A stretch of DNA of 42,843 nucleotides from Rickettsiales bacterium (GCA_025210695.1 JAOARE010000041.1:1-42843), one strand, 5' to 3'; shown: positions 18,130-27,206, counted from the stretch's first letter. Translations and numbers: made by a program. The notes: generated by a model not told the origin, from the letters alone.

Positions 18130-20097
18130 TTATAAGTCTAGATTCTCTAAGACTTCATCTCCATGGGAAATCATCTGTTCTTGGATAAATTTAAAGCGAT
18201 GCTCTGGTCTTTTGCCCATCAGCCTTTCGGTAGTGTCTTCAGCAGATTCAGTATCATCCACTAAAGTTATTTTGAATAATTCACGAGTTTTAGGGTCCAT
18301 AGTGGTTTCTTTTAATTGCTTGGCTGTCATTTCGCCAAGGCCTTTAAAGCGGCCTATTTCCACCTTAGACCTTCCAGCTTTGCTAACAATTTTATCCTTT
18401 TCTGCATCGCTGGCAGCGTAGTGAACTTTATCGCCAATGTTAATTCTAAACAATGGAGGCTTAGCTAGATATAAATGCCCATCTAATACTAAATCTGACA
18501 TTTTTCTTAAGAAGAATGTGAGTAGAAGAGAAGCAATATGAGCTCCGTCCACGTCAGCATCTGTCATGATAATGATTCTTTCATAGCGTAGTTTATCCTT
18601 TTTATAATGAGCTCCAGTTCCACATCCTAAAGCAACTTGAAGATCAGATAGTTCTTGATTGGCTTTTATTTTATCTTCACTGCTACTTGCCACGTTAAGG
18701 ATTTTTCCTCTTAAGGGTAAAACCGCTTGATTTTCACGGTTGCGCGCTTGTTTGGCAGATCCACCAGCTGAATCACCTTCCACAATAAATAATTCAGTGT
18801 CTGAACGATCTTTTTTGCTGCAATCAGTTAGCTTACCTGGAAGACGTAGTTTTTGAATAGCTGTCTTACGATTAACATCACGATTATTTTTTGCTCTTAG
18901 TCTTTCTTCTGCGTTATTGATAAAAAACTCAGCTAAAGCGTTAGATCTATCTATATTACTATATAACCAATGATCAATGTGATCACGAATTCCGTGCTCA
19001 ACTAATTTAACAATTTCAGAGTTGACTAGTTTTTCTTTTGTTTGTCCTTGGAATTGAGGGTTAGCAATAAAAATAGATAGAATGCCACAAATTCCACTTA
19101 ATATATCTTCTTGAGTGATTAGATTACTTTTCTTATTATTTCCGCTTTTTTCACAATATTCTTTAATTGCTTTTAGTATAACATTGCGCATTCCTTGTTC
19201 ATGAGTGCCACCCAATGGAGTTGGCACTGTGTTGCAGTAAGATGAGATGAATCCATCATCTGCATTAACAATCCAAGAAACAGCCCATTCAATTTTACTA
19301 CCCTTTACTTCTATTTTGCCAGAGAAAATCTCTGGAACAATCATGTCGTGATCTGCTAAACGATAATTTAAGAAATCAGTAAGACCAGCAGGGAAACAAA
19401 TCGTTTCTTCTTCTGGAATATTTTCTGTATGAATCTCGCAGTGCCAGTGTATTTTCACTCCTCCAAATAAATAAGCTTTAGAGCGTATTAGTTTATATAA
19501 TCTGGCTGGATCAAATTCAACATGATCAAAAATTTCATCATCAGGGGTGAAATGAATAATGGTACCATGAGCAATTTTATCAGGATTTTTTCCTGAAGCT
19601 ATAGGCCCTAATGGTATCCCTTGTTTATATTCTTGCTGGAATAGCTTCTTGTTTCTAACCACTTGTACCAATAATTTAGAAGACAATGCATTTACCACAG
19701 ATAAACCAACGCCATGTAAACCTGCGGAGGTTTGATAAGTTTTATTATTGAATTTACCGCCTGAATGAAGGGTGGTTAAGATAATTTCTAAAGCAGATTT
19801 TTCTGGGAATTTTGGATGTGGGTCTATTGGAATTCCACGGCCATTATCACCAATAGTGATGCTACCATCTTTATTGACGCTAATTTTTATCTCACTAGCA
19901 TGTCCAGCAATAACTTCATCCATGGAATTATCAAAGATCTCATTAACTAAGTGATGTAGGGCAGTTTTATCAACCCCACCAATATACATTCCTGGTCTTA
20001 AGCGAACAGGTTCTAGTCCTTCTAAAACCTCAATATCATGGGCTGTATAGTTTTTTGCATTGGCCATAGTGGCTTTAGCGTTGAATAAATCTGTCAT
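18130..20097 (-). CDS. parE: DNA topoisomerase IV subunit B
   Basis: ParE is the ATPase subunit of topoisomerase IV, which decatenates daughter chromosomes. The 655-residue length and the sequence GGVDKTALHHLVNEIFDNSM point to alphaproteobacterial ParE rather than GyrB. The GHKL ATPase motifs GDNGRGIP and GLHGVGLSVVNALS are followed by the transducer domain, the TOPRIM motif IVEGDSAGGSAKQARNRENQ, the Mg-binding TDADVDGAHI and a C-terminal GLGEMTAKQLKETTMD segment. An ATG at codon 11 is an alternative start. Confidence 0.96.
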   Translation of the reverse strand: MTDLFNAKATMANAKNYTAHDIEVLEGLEPVRLRPGMYIGGVDKTALHHLVNEIFDNSMDEVIAGHASEIKISVNKDGSITIGDNGRGIPIDPHPKFPEKSALEIILTTLHSGGKFNNKTYQTSAGLHGVGLSVVNALSSKLLVQVVRNKKLFQQEYKQGIPLGPIASGKNPDKIAHGTIIHFTPDDEIFDHVEFDPARLYKLIRSKAYLFGGVKIHWHCEIHTENIPEEETICFPAGLTDFLNYRLADHDMIVPEIFSGKIEVKGSKIEWAVSWIVNADDGFISSYCNTVPTPLGGTHEQGMRNVILKAIKEYCEKSGNNKKSNLITQEDILSGICGILSIFIANPQFQGQTKEKLVNSEIVKLVEHGIRDHIDHWLYSNIDRSNALAEFFINNAEERLRAKNNRDVNRKTAIQKLRLPGKLTDCSKKDRSDTELFIVEGDSAGGSAKQARNRENQAVLPLRGKILNVASSSEDKIKANQELSDLQVALGCGTGAHYKKDKLRYERIIIMTDADVDGAHIASLLLTFFLRKMSDLVLDGHLYLAKPPLFRINIGDKVHYAASDAEKDKIVSKAGRSKVEIGRFKGLGEMTAKQLKETTMDPKTRELFKITLVDDTESAEDTTERLMGKRPEHRFKFIQEQMISHGDEVLENLDL

Positions 20098-20170
20098 AGT
20101 TCGCAGTTGGTTATTTAAATATTTTCTAAAAACACTATAGCATTAAATCTATAGATACTCAAAACAATCT

Positions 20171-20347
20171 TTATTCTGTGTATTCTAAATATTGATTGGA
20201 AGATTTCCCAAGAATTCCTTGAGGGAAGGGAGTTTCGAAACTTAATAAATATGTTACTCCTACAGAGAAAGCAAGAGCGCCTAATATTCTACAATAATAA
20301 TTCTGGTTGTTTTCTTCGTCTTTATTAGTTTCATTTTTATTGGACAT
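20171..20347 (-). CDS. putative 58-residue single-span membrane protein
   Basis: A short frame in the gap between parE and the next gene. It encodes a charged N-terminus (MSNKNETNKDEENNQNYYC), one hydrophobic segment (ILGALAFSVGVTYLLSF, about residues 21-37) and a polar tail ending EYTE. The organisation (soluble head, one membrane helix, short tail) looks protein-like and no other gene occupies the region. No strong Shine-Dalgarno is seen, so this is tentative. Confidence 0.42.
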   Translation of the reverse strand: MSNKNETNKDEENNQNYYCRILGALAFSVGVTYLLSFETPFPQGILGKSSNQYLEYTE

Positions 20348-20430
20348 ATGGCTAACATGTGTAATTTATTTTATTATTATTCTATAATCTTTCATGAAAC
20401 TATAGACATGGGAAAAACTTTAAAGCATCC

Positions 20431-21348
20431 CTAATGTTGTCTTATTTGTTTGCTATTTTTCTTGTTTTGTTCTCTCTCAGCAAAAGATTCTTTTTCTTTT
20501 AAGCTATGATTCTGCCTTAATTCTTGGCATTTACCAATATTTTCTAGTAGCTTAATGCTAAGCTCTGACATTTCTTCTAACTTATCTTGTGGTAAGTGTT
20601 GCATTGTTTTTTTATAAACTTCTTGTAGTTTTAAAACAGTTTCTAAATTAATTTCTTTCTTTTCGTAATATTCTTTTAGCAATTTATTATTAGCTTGATT
20701 AAGTTCTTTATTCATGGATGAATTTGTTGATAATGAATTTTGGAGTGCTCTAAAATTATCATCCAGAATATGTTCTTGTTCTTTTAAAGAAGGAGCTAAA
20801 ATTTTTGAGCTATATTTTGCTTCCTGAGCGTAGTTATTATATAGGCCATAAGCCATTCCTCCGGTTATTAAAGCTGTGGAAGCAACTGCAAGTGCTGCCG
20901 GATGAGATGTTATGCCGGAATAAGTTGTACCAATTGCTTGTTTTGCAAATGACTGTGTTGGTTCGGCTAGATAAGATGAGGCTTCAATAATAGCTTTAAA
21001 TGGTGTTGCAAGCAAATTTATAGATCTTTCCCCTCCAAGCGCTCCTCCAATTAGAGCTCCTGGAGCTGCGGCTATTGCGGCCCCCATGGCAGCTCCCATG
21101 GGAACCAAACTTGGTACAAATACCACAACTTTAAATGCTTTTGCTAATGCTTCCGAAGGGGTTTTAGGTTCTCTTTTAAGGTCTAGATCATCTATCATTC
21201 TTTTTGCGCCATATATAGCGCCTGGGATGGAGAATAAGAACCCACCCAATGCAGCTCCGCTGACATGATTTGCAGCAATTTCTGCTGACTTTGTTAAAAT
21301 TTGTCCAAGATCTAAATTAGAGGTGGTTAATTCAAGTAGGTTCGTCAT
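20431..21348 (-). CDS. hypothetical Gly/Ala-rich membrane protein with coiled-coil tail
   Basis: Unknown 305-residue protein. Residues about 25-50 and 80-105 are hydrophobic Gly/Ala-rich stretches (AALGGFLFSIPGAIYGAK; PMGAAMGAAIAAAPGALIGG), about 150-172 is a further hydrophobic segment, and residues about 180-305 are a Lys/Glu/Asn-rich coiled coil. The Gly-zipper-like pattern resembles pore-forming or membrane-inserting helices, but function is unknown. In layout it resembles the protein at 2145-3461. Transcription is independent of parE (about 330 bases apart). Confidence 0.78.
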   Translation of the reverse strand: MTNLLELTTSNLDLGQILTKSAEIAANHVSGAALGGFLFSIPGAIYGAKRMIDDLDLKREPKTPSEALAKAFKVVVFVPSLVPMGAAMGAAIAAAPGALIGGALGGERSINLLATPFKAIIEASSYLAEPTQSFAKQAIGTTYSGITSHPAALAVASTALITGGMAYGLYNNYAQEAKYSSKILAPSLKEQEHILDDNFRALQNSLSTNSSMNKELNQANNKLLKEYYEKKEINLETVLKLQEVYKKTMQHLPQDKLEEMSELSIKLLENIGKCQELRQNHSLKEKESFAEREQNKKNSKQIRQH

Positions 21349-21433
21349 TAATATTGCTTAAATAATACAATCTGTTGACTATTAAAGATAGTACAATTGA
21401 TAGATTTATACAACCTTTAATAATAAATTGTGG

Positions 21434-22288
21434 TTACCCTACAGATTCTAATACTTCTTTCATTTCATTTAATTCACCTGTGCAATGGAGCACTAGATCA
21501 CATCCTGCCTCTAATACTTGAGTGCTAAGGGAGGCAAAATTTCCTTCTAAAGCTTTCATTTCAATAGCATCACTAATTAGAGCTCCTTCAAAACCTATTT
21601 CTTTGCGAATATAATCAACGGATTTTTTAGAAATAGTTACGGGTAGCTTAGTGTCTAGGGCATTAAATATAACATGAGCAGTCATAGCCATTGGTAAGTT
21701 GTTTAAAGCTTTAAATACAGCAAAATCTGTTTCTGCTAGGGTTTTTAGATCACTATCCACTACCGGTAATTTTAGGTGGCTGTCAACTAAGGCTCTTCCA
21801 TGTCCTGGTATATGTTTGATGATGGGAATAATTCCGCCATCTATTAATCCTTGTGCGGCAGCTCTAGCAAACTTAACTACTTGCTCAACATTTTCTCCAA
21901 AGCTGCGGTCGCCAATAACTTTATGAGCAAAGGAATAATGGATATCAGCAACTGGAGCACAATTAACATCTATTCCTAAAGAATGCAAATATTTTCCCAT
22001 GATAAAATAATTGTTGTAAACCTCTTCTTCTGAAGAAAAACTATCGGCTGCTGGGAATTCTTTAAAGTTAGGTTCTTTAAGGCGAGCAACTCTTCCACCT
22101 TCTTGATCTATAAATATTTTTGACTTAGGTAGAATTACCTTAATTGAGGAGGTTAGAGCTTTAAGCTGATCTTCGTTCTTGCAGTTGCGTTTAAATAAAA
22201 TTACTCCAAATGGTTGATGTTCTTTAAATAAATCAATTTCTTTAGGAGTCAACTCTAAACCTGAAATTCCTAATACTGCTCTTTTCAT
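21434..22288 (-). CDS. nagZ: beta-N-acetylhexosaminidase (glycoside hydrolase 3)
   Basis: NagZ removes GlcNAc from anhydromuropeptides during peptidoglycan recycling in the cytoplasm. I chose the ATG at 22286-22288 because AAGGA lies seven to eight bases upstream and MKRAVLGISG is where the family begins; an upstream ATG would add 21 unrelated residues. The signature KHIPGHGRALVDSH (158-171) with the Asp/His acid-base loop and the nucleophile Asp240 in SDAIEM are intact. At 284 residues it ends shortly after LVLHCTGEL, some 50 residues before E. coli NagZ (341) would, so the C-terminal helices are missing or reduced. Confidence 0.92.
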   Translation of the reverse strand: MKRAVLGISGLELTPKEIDLFKEHQPFGVILFKRNCKNEDQLKALTSSIKVILPKSKIFIDQEGGRVARLKEPNFKEFPAADSFSSEEEVYNNYFIMGKYLHSLGIDVNCAPVADIHYSFAHKVIGDRSFGENVEQVVKFARAAAQGLIDGGIIPIIKHIPGHGRALVDSHLKLPVVDSDLKTLAETDFAVFKALNNLPMAMTAHVIFNALDTKLPVTISKKSVDYIRKEIGFEGALISDAIEMKALEGNFASLSTQVLEAGCDLVLHCTGELNEMKEVLESVG

Positions 22289-22385
22289 AAATAGATCCTT
22301 ATTTGTTGTATATTTTGAGCAAATATTACGTTTTTTATTGTGATAATTCAAGTGATAAGTTCTATGATGATAATTGATGCCGTTT

Positions 22386-22440
22386 TGTCATTTCAAGGAA
22401 ATTAGTATCCTCCATTATTGCAGGACGCTTTAGTATCTTC
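22386..22440 (+). repeat. decayed tandem copies of the palindromic element's left end
   Basis: Two degenerate versions of the left end start at 22386 (TGTCATTTCAAGGA) and 22413 (CATTATTGCAGGA), 27 and 28 bases apart from each other and from the intact element at 22441. The spacing and the shared AGTATC tail match the cleaner array at 39045. Confidence 0.6.
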
Positions 22441-22532
22441 CGTCATTGCGAGAGGAAGCGTAGCGTACGAAGCAATCTCTTAAGATAGGTTATGGATTGC
22501 CACGTGCTTTTAAAAAAGCACTCGCAATGACG
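22441..22532 (+). repeat. palindromic repeat element, copy 1 (92 bp)
   Basis: Terminal inverted repeats CGTCATTGCGAG and CTCGCAATGACG are perfect over 12 bases. The inside carries GAAGCAATC, then GATTGCCACG and a hairpin (GTGCTTTT...AAAAGCAC). The same architecture occurs at 29238 and 39128. No reading frame. Similar palindromes are widespread in Rickettsiales intergenic DNA. Confidence 0.88.
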
Positions 22533-22652
22533 ATAGGTGGGAAAAGCGCTCTAAGGTGACGGTTGCTTTTTAAATTAACACTTGCTTTTTGCTATAATTC
22601 GTGTATATTGAGTGGCTCATTTCTTCCTATGTACAAATCAAAGGCATTATAC

Positions 22653-23912
22653 ATGATTAAAACTAAATTAACGCGTAAGGATATATATATTTCCTGGCTT
22701 ATTCTAGTAACTTTTTATTTATATCAATATGTTTTAAGAGTCTCTCCCGGAGTTTTGATTGAAGAAATTCGTCAGGATTTTACTATGAATGCCGATCAAT
22801 TTTCTTTGATAGGCTCTCTCTATTATTATGGCTATTCTTTGATGCAGATTCCTCTTGGAATACTAATAGATAGATTAGGTGTTAGGATCACAGTGCTTTA
22901 TTCATTGCTGTTGTGCATTATGGGCACCTTGATGTTAGTTATAGCTGATGCACCATTTATTGCTTATATAGGTAGGTTTATTAGTGGAGTAGGGGCTGCA
23001 GTTGCTCTTATGAGTGCTCTTAAAATAGCTAGTGACTATTTACCTGCATCGAAACAGGCGGTTTTAATTGGTGCTTGTTTAACTTTTGGAGCTATAGGAG
23101 CTTTAATTACTGGTGAGCCTCTTAATTACCTGTTAGATCAATTTTCAACTTGGCAGATGTCCTTTATGGTATTTGCTTGTGTAGGATTAATAATATTAGC
23201 TCTAGCCTTTATATATTTACCAAAGGTAAAAAAAGAAGTTGATATTCATGAATTTGAATCAAGTAATATAAAGAATGACTTCTTAAAGATTATTACTAAT
23301 AAAAAAATCATTATTTATACCATAGTAACAATAGGTTTATATTCTCCATTAATGGTGATGGCTGACCTTTGGGGAACTGGATTCTTAATGAGTAAATTTA
23401 ATATGAGTCGAGCTGTGGCAGGTCCTATTTTAATGAATATATATATTGGTATGGCCATTGGTAGTATAGTTCTTCCTTATTTGGCACAGAAATATAATCT
23501 TTTGGATAAAGTTATTGTATATTCTATATTAACTTTACTAGTATTATTTTCTGTGGTGGTTTATGGTGGTAATTTAAGCCATGGTGATGTTGTTATTTTA
23601 TTGATATTGATTGGGTTTTTCTGTGGTGCAGAAATGCTTTGTTTTACTGGAGCGCTTCGTCATACTGATGCCCACACTTCTGGTTTAACTATTGGGGTGA
23701 TGAACACCTTTAACATGTTGAGCGGAGCTGTATTGCAGCAATCTATTGGTTCTTATTTAGATTATACTTGGCAGGGGCAGTTAGACGCCAAGGGCTTAAG
23801 ACTCTATTCAATGGATAAATTCATTGAGGCATTTTCAATATTAGTTGCTATAGTAGCTTTTGCTACGGTGGTTGCAGTTCTTACTATTCGTAAAAAGAGT
23901 GCAAAAATATAA
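22653..23912 (+). CDS. MFS transporter
   Basis: A 12-helix major facilitator (419 residues from the ATG at 22653, preceded by AAAGG). Helix 1 reads WLILVTFYLYQYVLRVSPGV; the loop 2-3 family motif appears as PLGILIDRLGVR, and RFISGVGAAVALMSALKIAS is the helix 4/5 region. An ATG at 22629 and another farther upstream are in frame but lack the Shine-Dalgarno. The type is common in intracellular gammaproteobacteria and Rickettsiales; the substrate is unknown. The position opposite nagZ might suggest muropeptide uptake, but it does not look like AmpG. A decayed relative lies at 25410-25636. Confidence 0.92.
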   Translation: MIKTKLTRKDIYISWLILVTFYLYQYVLRVSPGVLIEEIRQDFTMNADQFSLIGSLYYYGYSLMQIPLGILIDRLGVRITVLYSLLLCIMGTLMLVIADAPFIAYIGRFISGVGAAVALMSALKIASDYLPASKQAVLIGACLTFGAIGALITGEPLNYLLDQFSTWQMSFMVFACVGLIILALAFIYLPKVKKEVDIHEFESSNIKNDFLKIITNKKIIIYTIVTIGLYSPLMVMADLWGTGFLMSKFNMSRAVAGPILMNIYIGMAIGSIVLPYLAQKYNLLDKVIVYSILTLLVLFSVVVYGGNLSHGDVVILLILIGFFCGAEMLCFTGALRHTDAHTSGLTIGVMNTFNMLSGAVLQQSIGSYLDYTWQGQLDAKGLRLYSMDKFIEAFSILVAIVAFATVVAVLTIRKKSAKI

Positions 23913-23923
23913 ATACTATTGAT

Positions 23924-25381
23924 TTACAAAACTACCTCTAATAAAACAGGAACGCTAGCAACGGCAAGTCCTAGCATTGTAGGATAATGATGATAAATAT
24001 ACATATCTTGAATGTTAATGCCATGAATAGACCTCAGTGAAAGAGCAGAAGCGATATAGTTTCCAACGTAAGAAGCAGCTGTGGAAAATAAATTATCAAT
24101 AGATAAAACATCTTTATAATATTCGCTGCAGCTTCTGTTTAATGCCTGCTCATCCATATAATTATCTACGCATCTAAGGCCAGGATTAATAGCAAAACTT
24201 CCCGCAGTATATCCTATTGTAAACCAAGCCCATGGTGATAATAATTCTGTATTTAAGTCAATTGTTCCTATATCTATAATATCTTGAGGCAAGAGTCCTA
24301 TTTCTAAAGGGGGTAACCTTTGTTCAATCTTTCCTAAATCTTTAGCTATTGAATAAGAAAGTAGAGAAATTTTTTCAGTGTCCCCTGTTTTTAAAAAACT
24401 AGCTATAACATTTGTTGCGTCTTTTGGAATATCGAATCCTTTTAGGCTTTGAGGTTCAATTTGTAAAACTTCACCCTCTAGTATTCTTTCTTCTGAGTTC
24501 CATTTATATTCTCCTTCTGTTTTTGCCACCTTAAGATGTTCTCCAAGAGCTTTTACTGCCTTACTAATTTGCTGATGTCTTTCTGAAAATTTTAGATTAT
24601 AGCTTTCAGAGTTTAAAAAATCATCTTCTTCTACAGACGTTTCCACCATAAGAAATTTCTTTTCTGCTATAGATTTACTTTTAAGATTATTAAAGTATGT
24701 TGGGGTATAATCATCGGAAGCTATAAAGACTTGTTCTTCTTTTGTGAGCTCTGATTGAGCAAAAAGTTTTTGTCCAATATCAGCGCTTTTAAGAAGGTTG
24801 TAGGATTTAAGTCTACCCGAGTAATTTAGGATATCTCTATTTTCAAGCTTTTCTAGTACTGTTTCTCCATTTTTGTCAAGAGCATTAATATATATTCCAA
24901 CTTCTTCTATTAAATATCTCACTACCGCATGGTTACCTCCTATGGAGGCATAATATAAACTTGTTGAATCGTTTAGAATTTGATCATAAGCAGTAGTTTT
25001 GGCTTCTTCAACTAAATATATTACAACTTCAATAGCTCCTTCTTCACAAGCATAATGCAGAGGTGTTAAACCGGTGTTGCTTTTGGCGTTAATATCAGCT
25101 TTGGCTTTTTCTACTAAATATCTCACAACTTTAATTTGTCCTTTTTCACAAGCATAATGCAGAGGTGTTAAACCGAGGTTATTTTTAGTGTTAATATCAG
25201 CTTTGGCTTTTTCTACTAAATATCTCACAACTTTAATTTGTCCTTTTGCGGAAGCATAATACAAAGCTGTTGAACCGTAATAATTTCTAAAGTTTACATC
25301 TATTTTATCTTCTTCTACTAAAGCTATTACAGTTTTAAGGTCTCCACTTTTGACAGCTGAATATAATTTTTGATAATACAT
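23924..25381 (-). CDS. ankyrin-repeat protein
   Basis: The 485-residue protein has about five ankyrin repeats in residues 1-175 (for example TPLHYACEKGQIKVVRYLVE), a charged linker with no recognised domain (175-380), and a C-terminal region with hydrophobic segments (about 385-405 and the last 25 residues, MLGLAVASVPVLLEVVL). Two repeats are near-identical at the DNA level. It may be a host-directed effector with membrane association; this is an inference from the architecture. It is convergent with the MFS gene and sits between that gene and the remnant of a second MFS gene. AGGGA nine bases upstream supports the start. Confidence 0.9.
   Translation of the reverse strand: MYYQKLYSAVKSGDLKTVIALVEEDKIDVNFRNYYGSTALYYASAKGQIKVVRYLVEKAKADINTKNNLGLTPLHYACEKGQIKVVRYLVEKAKADINAKSNTGLTPLHYACEEGAIEVVIYLVEEAKTTAYDQILNDSTSLYYASIGGNHAVVRYLIEEVGIYINALDKNGETVLEKLENRDILNYSGRLKSYNLLKSADIGQKLFAQSELTKEEQVFIASDDYTPTYFNNLKSKSIAEKKFLMVETSVEEDDFLNSESYNLKFSERHQQISKAVKALGEHLKVAKTEGEYKWNSEERILEGEVLQIEPQSLKGFDIPKDATNVIASFLKTGDTEKISLLSYSIAKDLGKIEQRLPPLEIGLLPQDIIDIGTIDLNTELLSPWAWFTIGYTAGSFAINPGLRCVDNYMDEQALNRSCSEYYKDVLSIDNLFSTAASYVGNYIASALSLRSIHGINIQDMYIYHHYPTMLGLAVASVPVLLEVVL
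25088..25247 (-). repeat. 102-bp-period direct repeat inside the ankyrin gene
   Basis: A 58-base stretch (25088-25145) recurs exactly at 25190-25247, a 102-base (34-codon) period. It encodes equivalent parts of adjacent ankyrin repeats (QIKVVRYLVEKAKADIN). Perfect nucleotide identity in an otherwise diverged array points to recent expansion by recombination or slippage. Confidence 0.85.
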
Positions 25382-25409
25382 TAAAAAATATCCCTAAATC
25401 TCTAAATAA

Positions 25410-25636
25410 TTATAATATCTAAAATTTTAGATAAAATTATTGTATCTTCTATTTTGATTCTGTTATTATCATTGTTAATAACTGTTTTAAGTTATGAGTT
25501 AACTAATAGTGATAAGAATATACTCAATAGAGAAAATTATTGAAGCTTTTTCAATATTAGTTGATATAATAGTTTTTCTGCGGCGGTCGCAGTTTATACA
25601 ATAATTATAAAAAGATACAAAGAATTAGATAAATGA
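25410..25636 (+). pseudogene. remnant of a second MFS transporter gene (C-terminal part)
   Basis: Conceptual translation from 25421 gives KILDKIIVSSILILLLSLL, matching LLDKVIVYSILTLLVLFSV in the MFS gene at 22653-23912. After an internal deletion of roughly 215 bases relative to that gene, the sequence resumes at 25513 and gives KIIEAFSILVDIIVF, then after a frame change SAAVAVYTIIIKRYKELDK, matching FIEAFSILVAIVAFATVVAV and the basic tail. The frame ends in TGA at 25634-25636, overlapping the mlaE ATG as ATGA. So the remnant was once the upstream, translationally coupled gene of the mla operon. Its 5' half is gone and the ankyrin gene lies in its place. Confidence 0.8.
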
Positions 25637-26421
25637 GTAGTATTGTAGTAACAAGTTTTTTAGCGAATATTGGTAGAGCGGTTCTTAACTTCTTTGCAGA
25701 GACAGGAAGAGTTAGTATATTCTGTTTTTCTACTATTGTTGGAGCGTTCCGTAGACCGTTTTATATTAAGCCTATTTTAGAGCAGATGGTTGAAATAGGT
25801 TATTATTCGCTGCCGGTGGTTGGATTAACTGCAATTTTTACTGGTGCTGTATTGGCTTTGCAAAGCTATACTGGTTTTTCAAGGTTTTCGGCGGAAAGTG
25901 CTATAGCCACAGTGGTGGTATTATCTATCACTCGTGAATTAGGTCCTGTGCTTGCAGGCCTAATGGTTGCAGGAAGAGTCGGAGCTTCCATGGCTGCTGA
26001 AATTGGAACTATGCGAATCACTGAGCAATTAGATGCTTTGGTTACTTTATCAACCAATCCTATAAAATATTTAGTAACTCCAAGAGTTATAGCTGCAGTT
26101 ATTATGATGCCATGTTTAGTAGTAGTTGCTGATATAATTGGAGTGATGGGGGGGTATCTTATTTCAGTCTATAGCTTAGGTTTTAGCTCTGAAATTTATT
26201 TACAAAACACATTTCAATATTTAGAAGTAGAGGATATTACTTCTGGATTAATTAAATCTGGAGTATTTGGGTTTATTATCTCTATAATAGGTTGCTATAG
26301 TGGATATCATTCTCAAAAAGGCGCTCAAGGTGTTGGTAATTCCACTACCACTGCTGTAGTGCTTGCTTCTATTTTAATATTATTATCCAATTACTTATTA
26401 ACCAAAGTATTTTTTAGTTAG
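25633..26421 (+). CDS. mlaE: MlaE-family ABC transporter permease
   Basis: MlaE is the inner-membrane permease of the phospholipid-trafficking Mla system, which maintains outer-membrane lipid asymmetry. The 262-residue protein has five to six membrane segments and the family signature LGPVLAGLMVAGRVGASMAA followed by EIGTMRITEQLDAL. Its ATG overlaps the stop of the decayed MFS frame (ATGA). mlaF follows with no gap. No MlaD-, MlaC- or MlaB-like gene is nearby, so these must be encoded elsewhere or be absent. Confidence 0.95.
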   Translation: MSSIVVTSFLANIGRAVLNFFAETGRVSIFCFSTIVGAFRRPFYIKPILEQMVEIGYYSLPVVGLTAIFTGAVLALQSYTGFSRFSAESAIATVVVLSITRELGPVLAGLMVAGRVGASMAAEIGTMRITEQLDALVTLSTNPIKYLVTPRVIAAVIMMPCLVVVADIIGVMGGYLISVYSLGFSSEIYLQNTFQYLEVEDITSGLIKSGVFGFIISIIGCYSGYHSQKGAQGVGNSTTTAVVLASILILLSNYLLTKVFFS

Positions 26422-27192
26422 ATGACAGATAAAATTATTGTAAAAAACTTGCATAAATCCTTCGGAGCTAAACATGTTCTCAAAGGAATTGACCTTGAAA
26501 TTAAGAAGGGTGAATCTTTAGTTGTTATTGGTGGATCTGGAACGGGGAAGTCAGTATTAATTAAAAGTATTATTGGTCTTTTAAATCCTGATAATGGATC
26601 AGTTTTAATAGATGGTGAAGAGATAACCAATCTTAGTGGAAAAAAACATGCTAAAGTGATGCAGAAATTTGGATATTTATTTCAGGGTGGCGCTTTATTT
26701 GATAGTTTGCCAATTTGGAAAAATATTGCTTTTGTTCCTATTCAGAATAGTATGATGTCTTTAAAAGCAGCAAGAAAATTAGCTATTCACAAGCTTGAGT
26801 CTGTAGGATTAGATGGTACCGTTGCTGATCTTTATCCCGCTGAGTTATCAGGTGGTATGCAAAAAAGAGCAGCTTTAGCTAGGGCGATTGCTTTAGACCC
26901 AGAAATTATTTTTTTTGATGAGCCTACTACTGGTTTAGATCCTATTATGTCAGCAATAATTAATGACTTAATTAAGAAAAATTCTAAACAACTTGGTGCA
27001 ACAACCATCACTATCACCCATGACTTAATTAGTGCAGCTCATATTGCTGATAGAATTGCTATGCTATATGAAGGAAAGCTTGTGTGGCAGGGGCCTATGA
27101 ATAAGCTTCATTCTTCTGGTAATCCTTATGTTGAGCAATTTGTTTCTGGTTCTGTTGAAGGGCCAATTAAAATTAAGATACAGGATCATTAA
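26422..27192 (+). CDS. mlaF: MlaF-family ABC transporter ATP-binding protein
   Basis: The ATPase partner of MlaE. In 256 residues it shows Walker A GGSGTGKS, the Q-loop FQGGALFDSL, the signature ELSGGMQKRAALARAIA, Walker B IIFFDEPTTGLDP and the H-loop ITHD. The GGMQKR form of the signature and the FDSL after the Q-loop are typical for MlaF. The ATG directly abuts the mlaE stop, so the genes are co-translated. Confidence 0.96.
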   Translation: MTDKIIVKNLHKSFGAKHVLKGIDLEIKKGESLVVIGGSGTGKSVLIKSIIGLLNPDNGSVLIDGEEITNLSGKKHAKVMQKFGYLFQGGALFDSLPIWKNIAFVPIQNSMMSLKAARKLAIHKLESVGLDGTVADLYPAELSGGMQKRAALARAIALDPEIIFFDEPTTGLDPIMSAIINDLIKKNSKQLGATTITITHDLISAAHIADRIAMLYEGKLVWQGPMNKLHSSGNPYVEQFVSGSVEGPIKIKIQDH

Positions 27193-27206
27193 TTGATAAT
27201 TTGAAT

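Larger units (their letters stand above)
22289..22652. other. divergent intergenic region between nagZ and the MFS gene
   Basis: Apart from the ribosome binding sites at each edge, this 364-base stretch mainly holds the repeat locus at 22386-22532 (decayed left-end copies plus one palindromic element). I see no convincing gene in it. Both genes must start transcription around the repeat. Confidence 0.6.

Noticed and set aside
22653..23912. The MFS gene as the muropeptide permease AmpG, partner of nagZ
   Set aside because: The helix 1 and helix 4 sequences match a different MFS subgroup; divergent placement beside nagZ alone is not sufficient.
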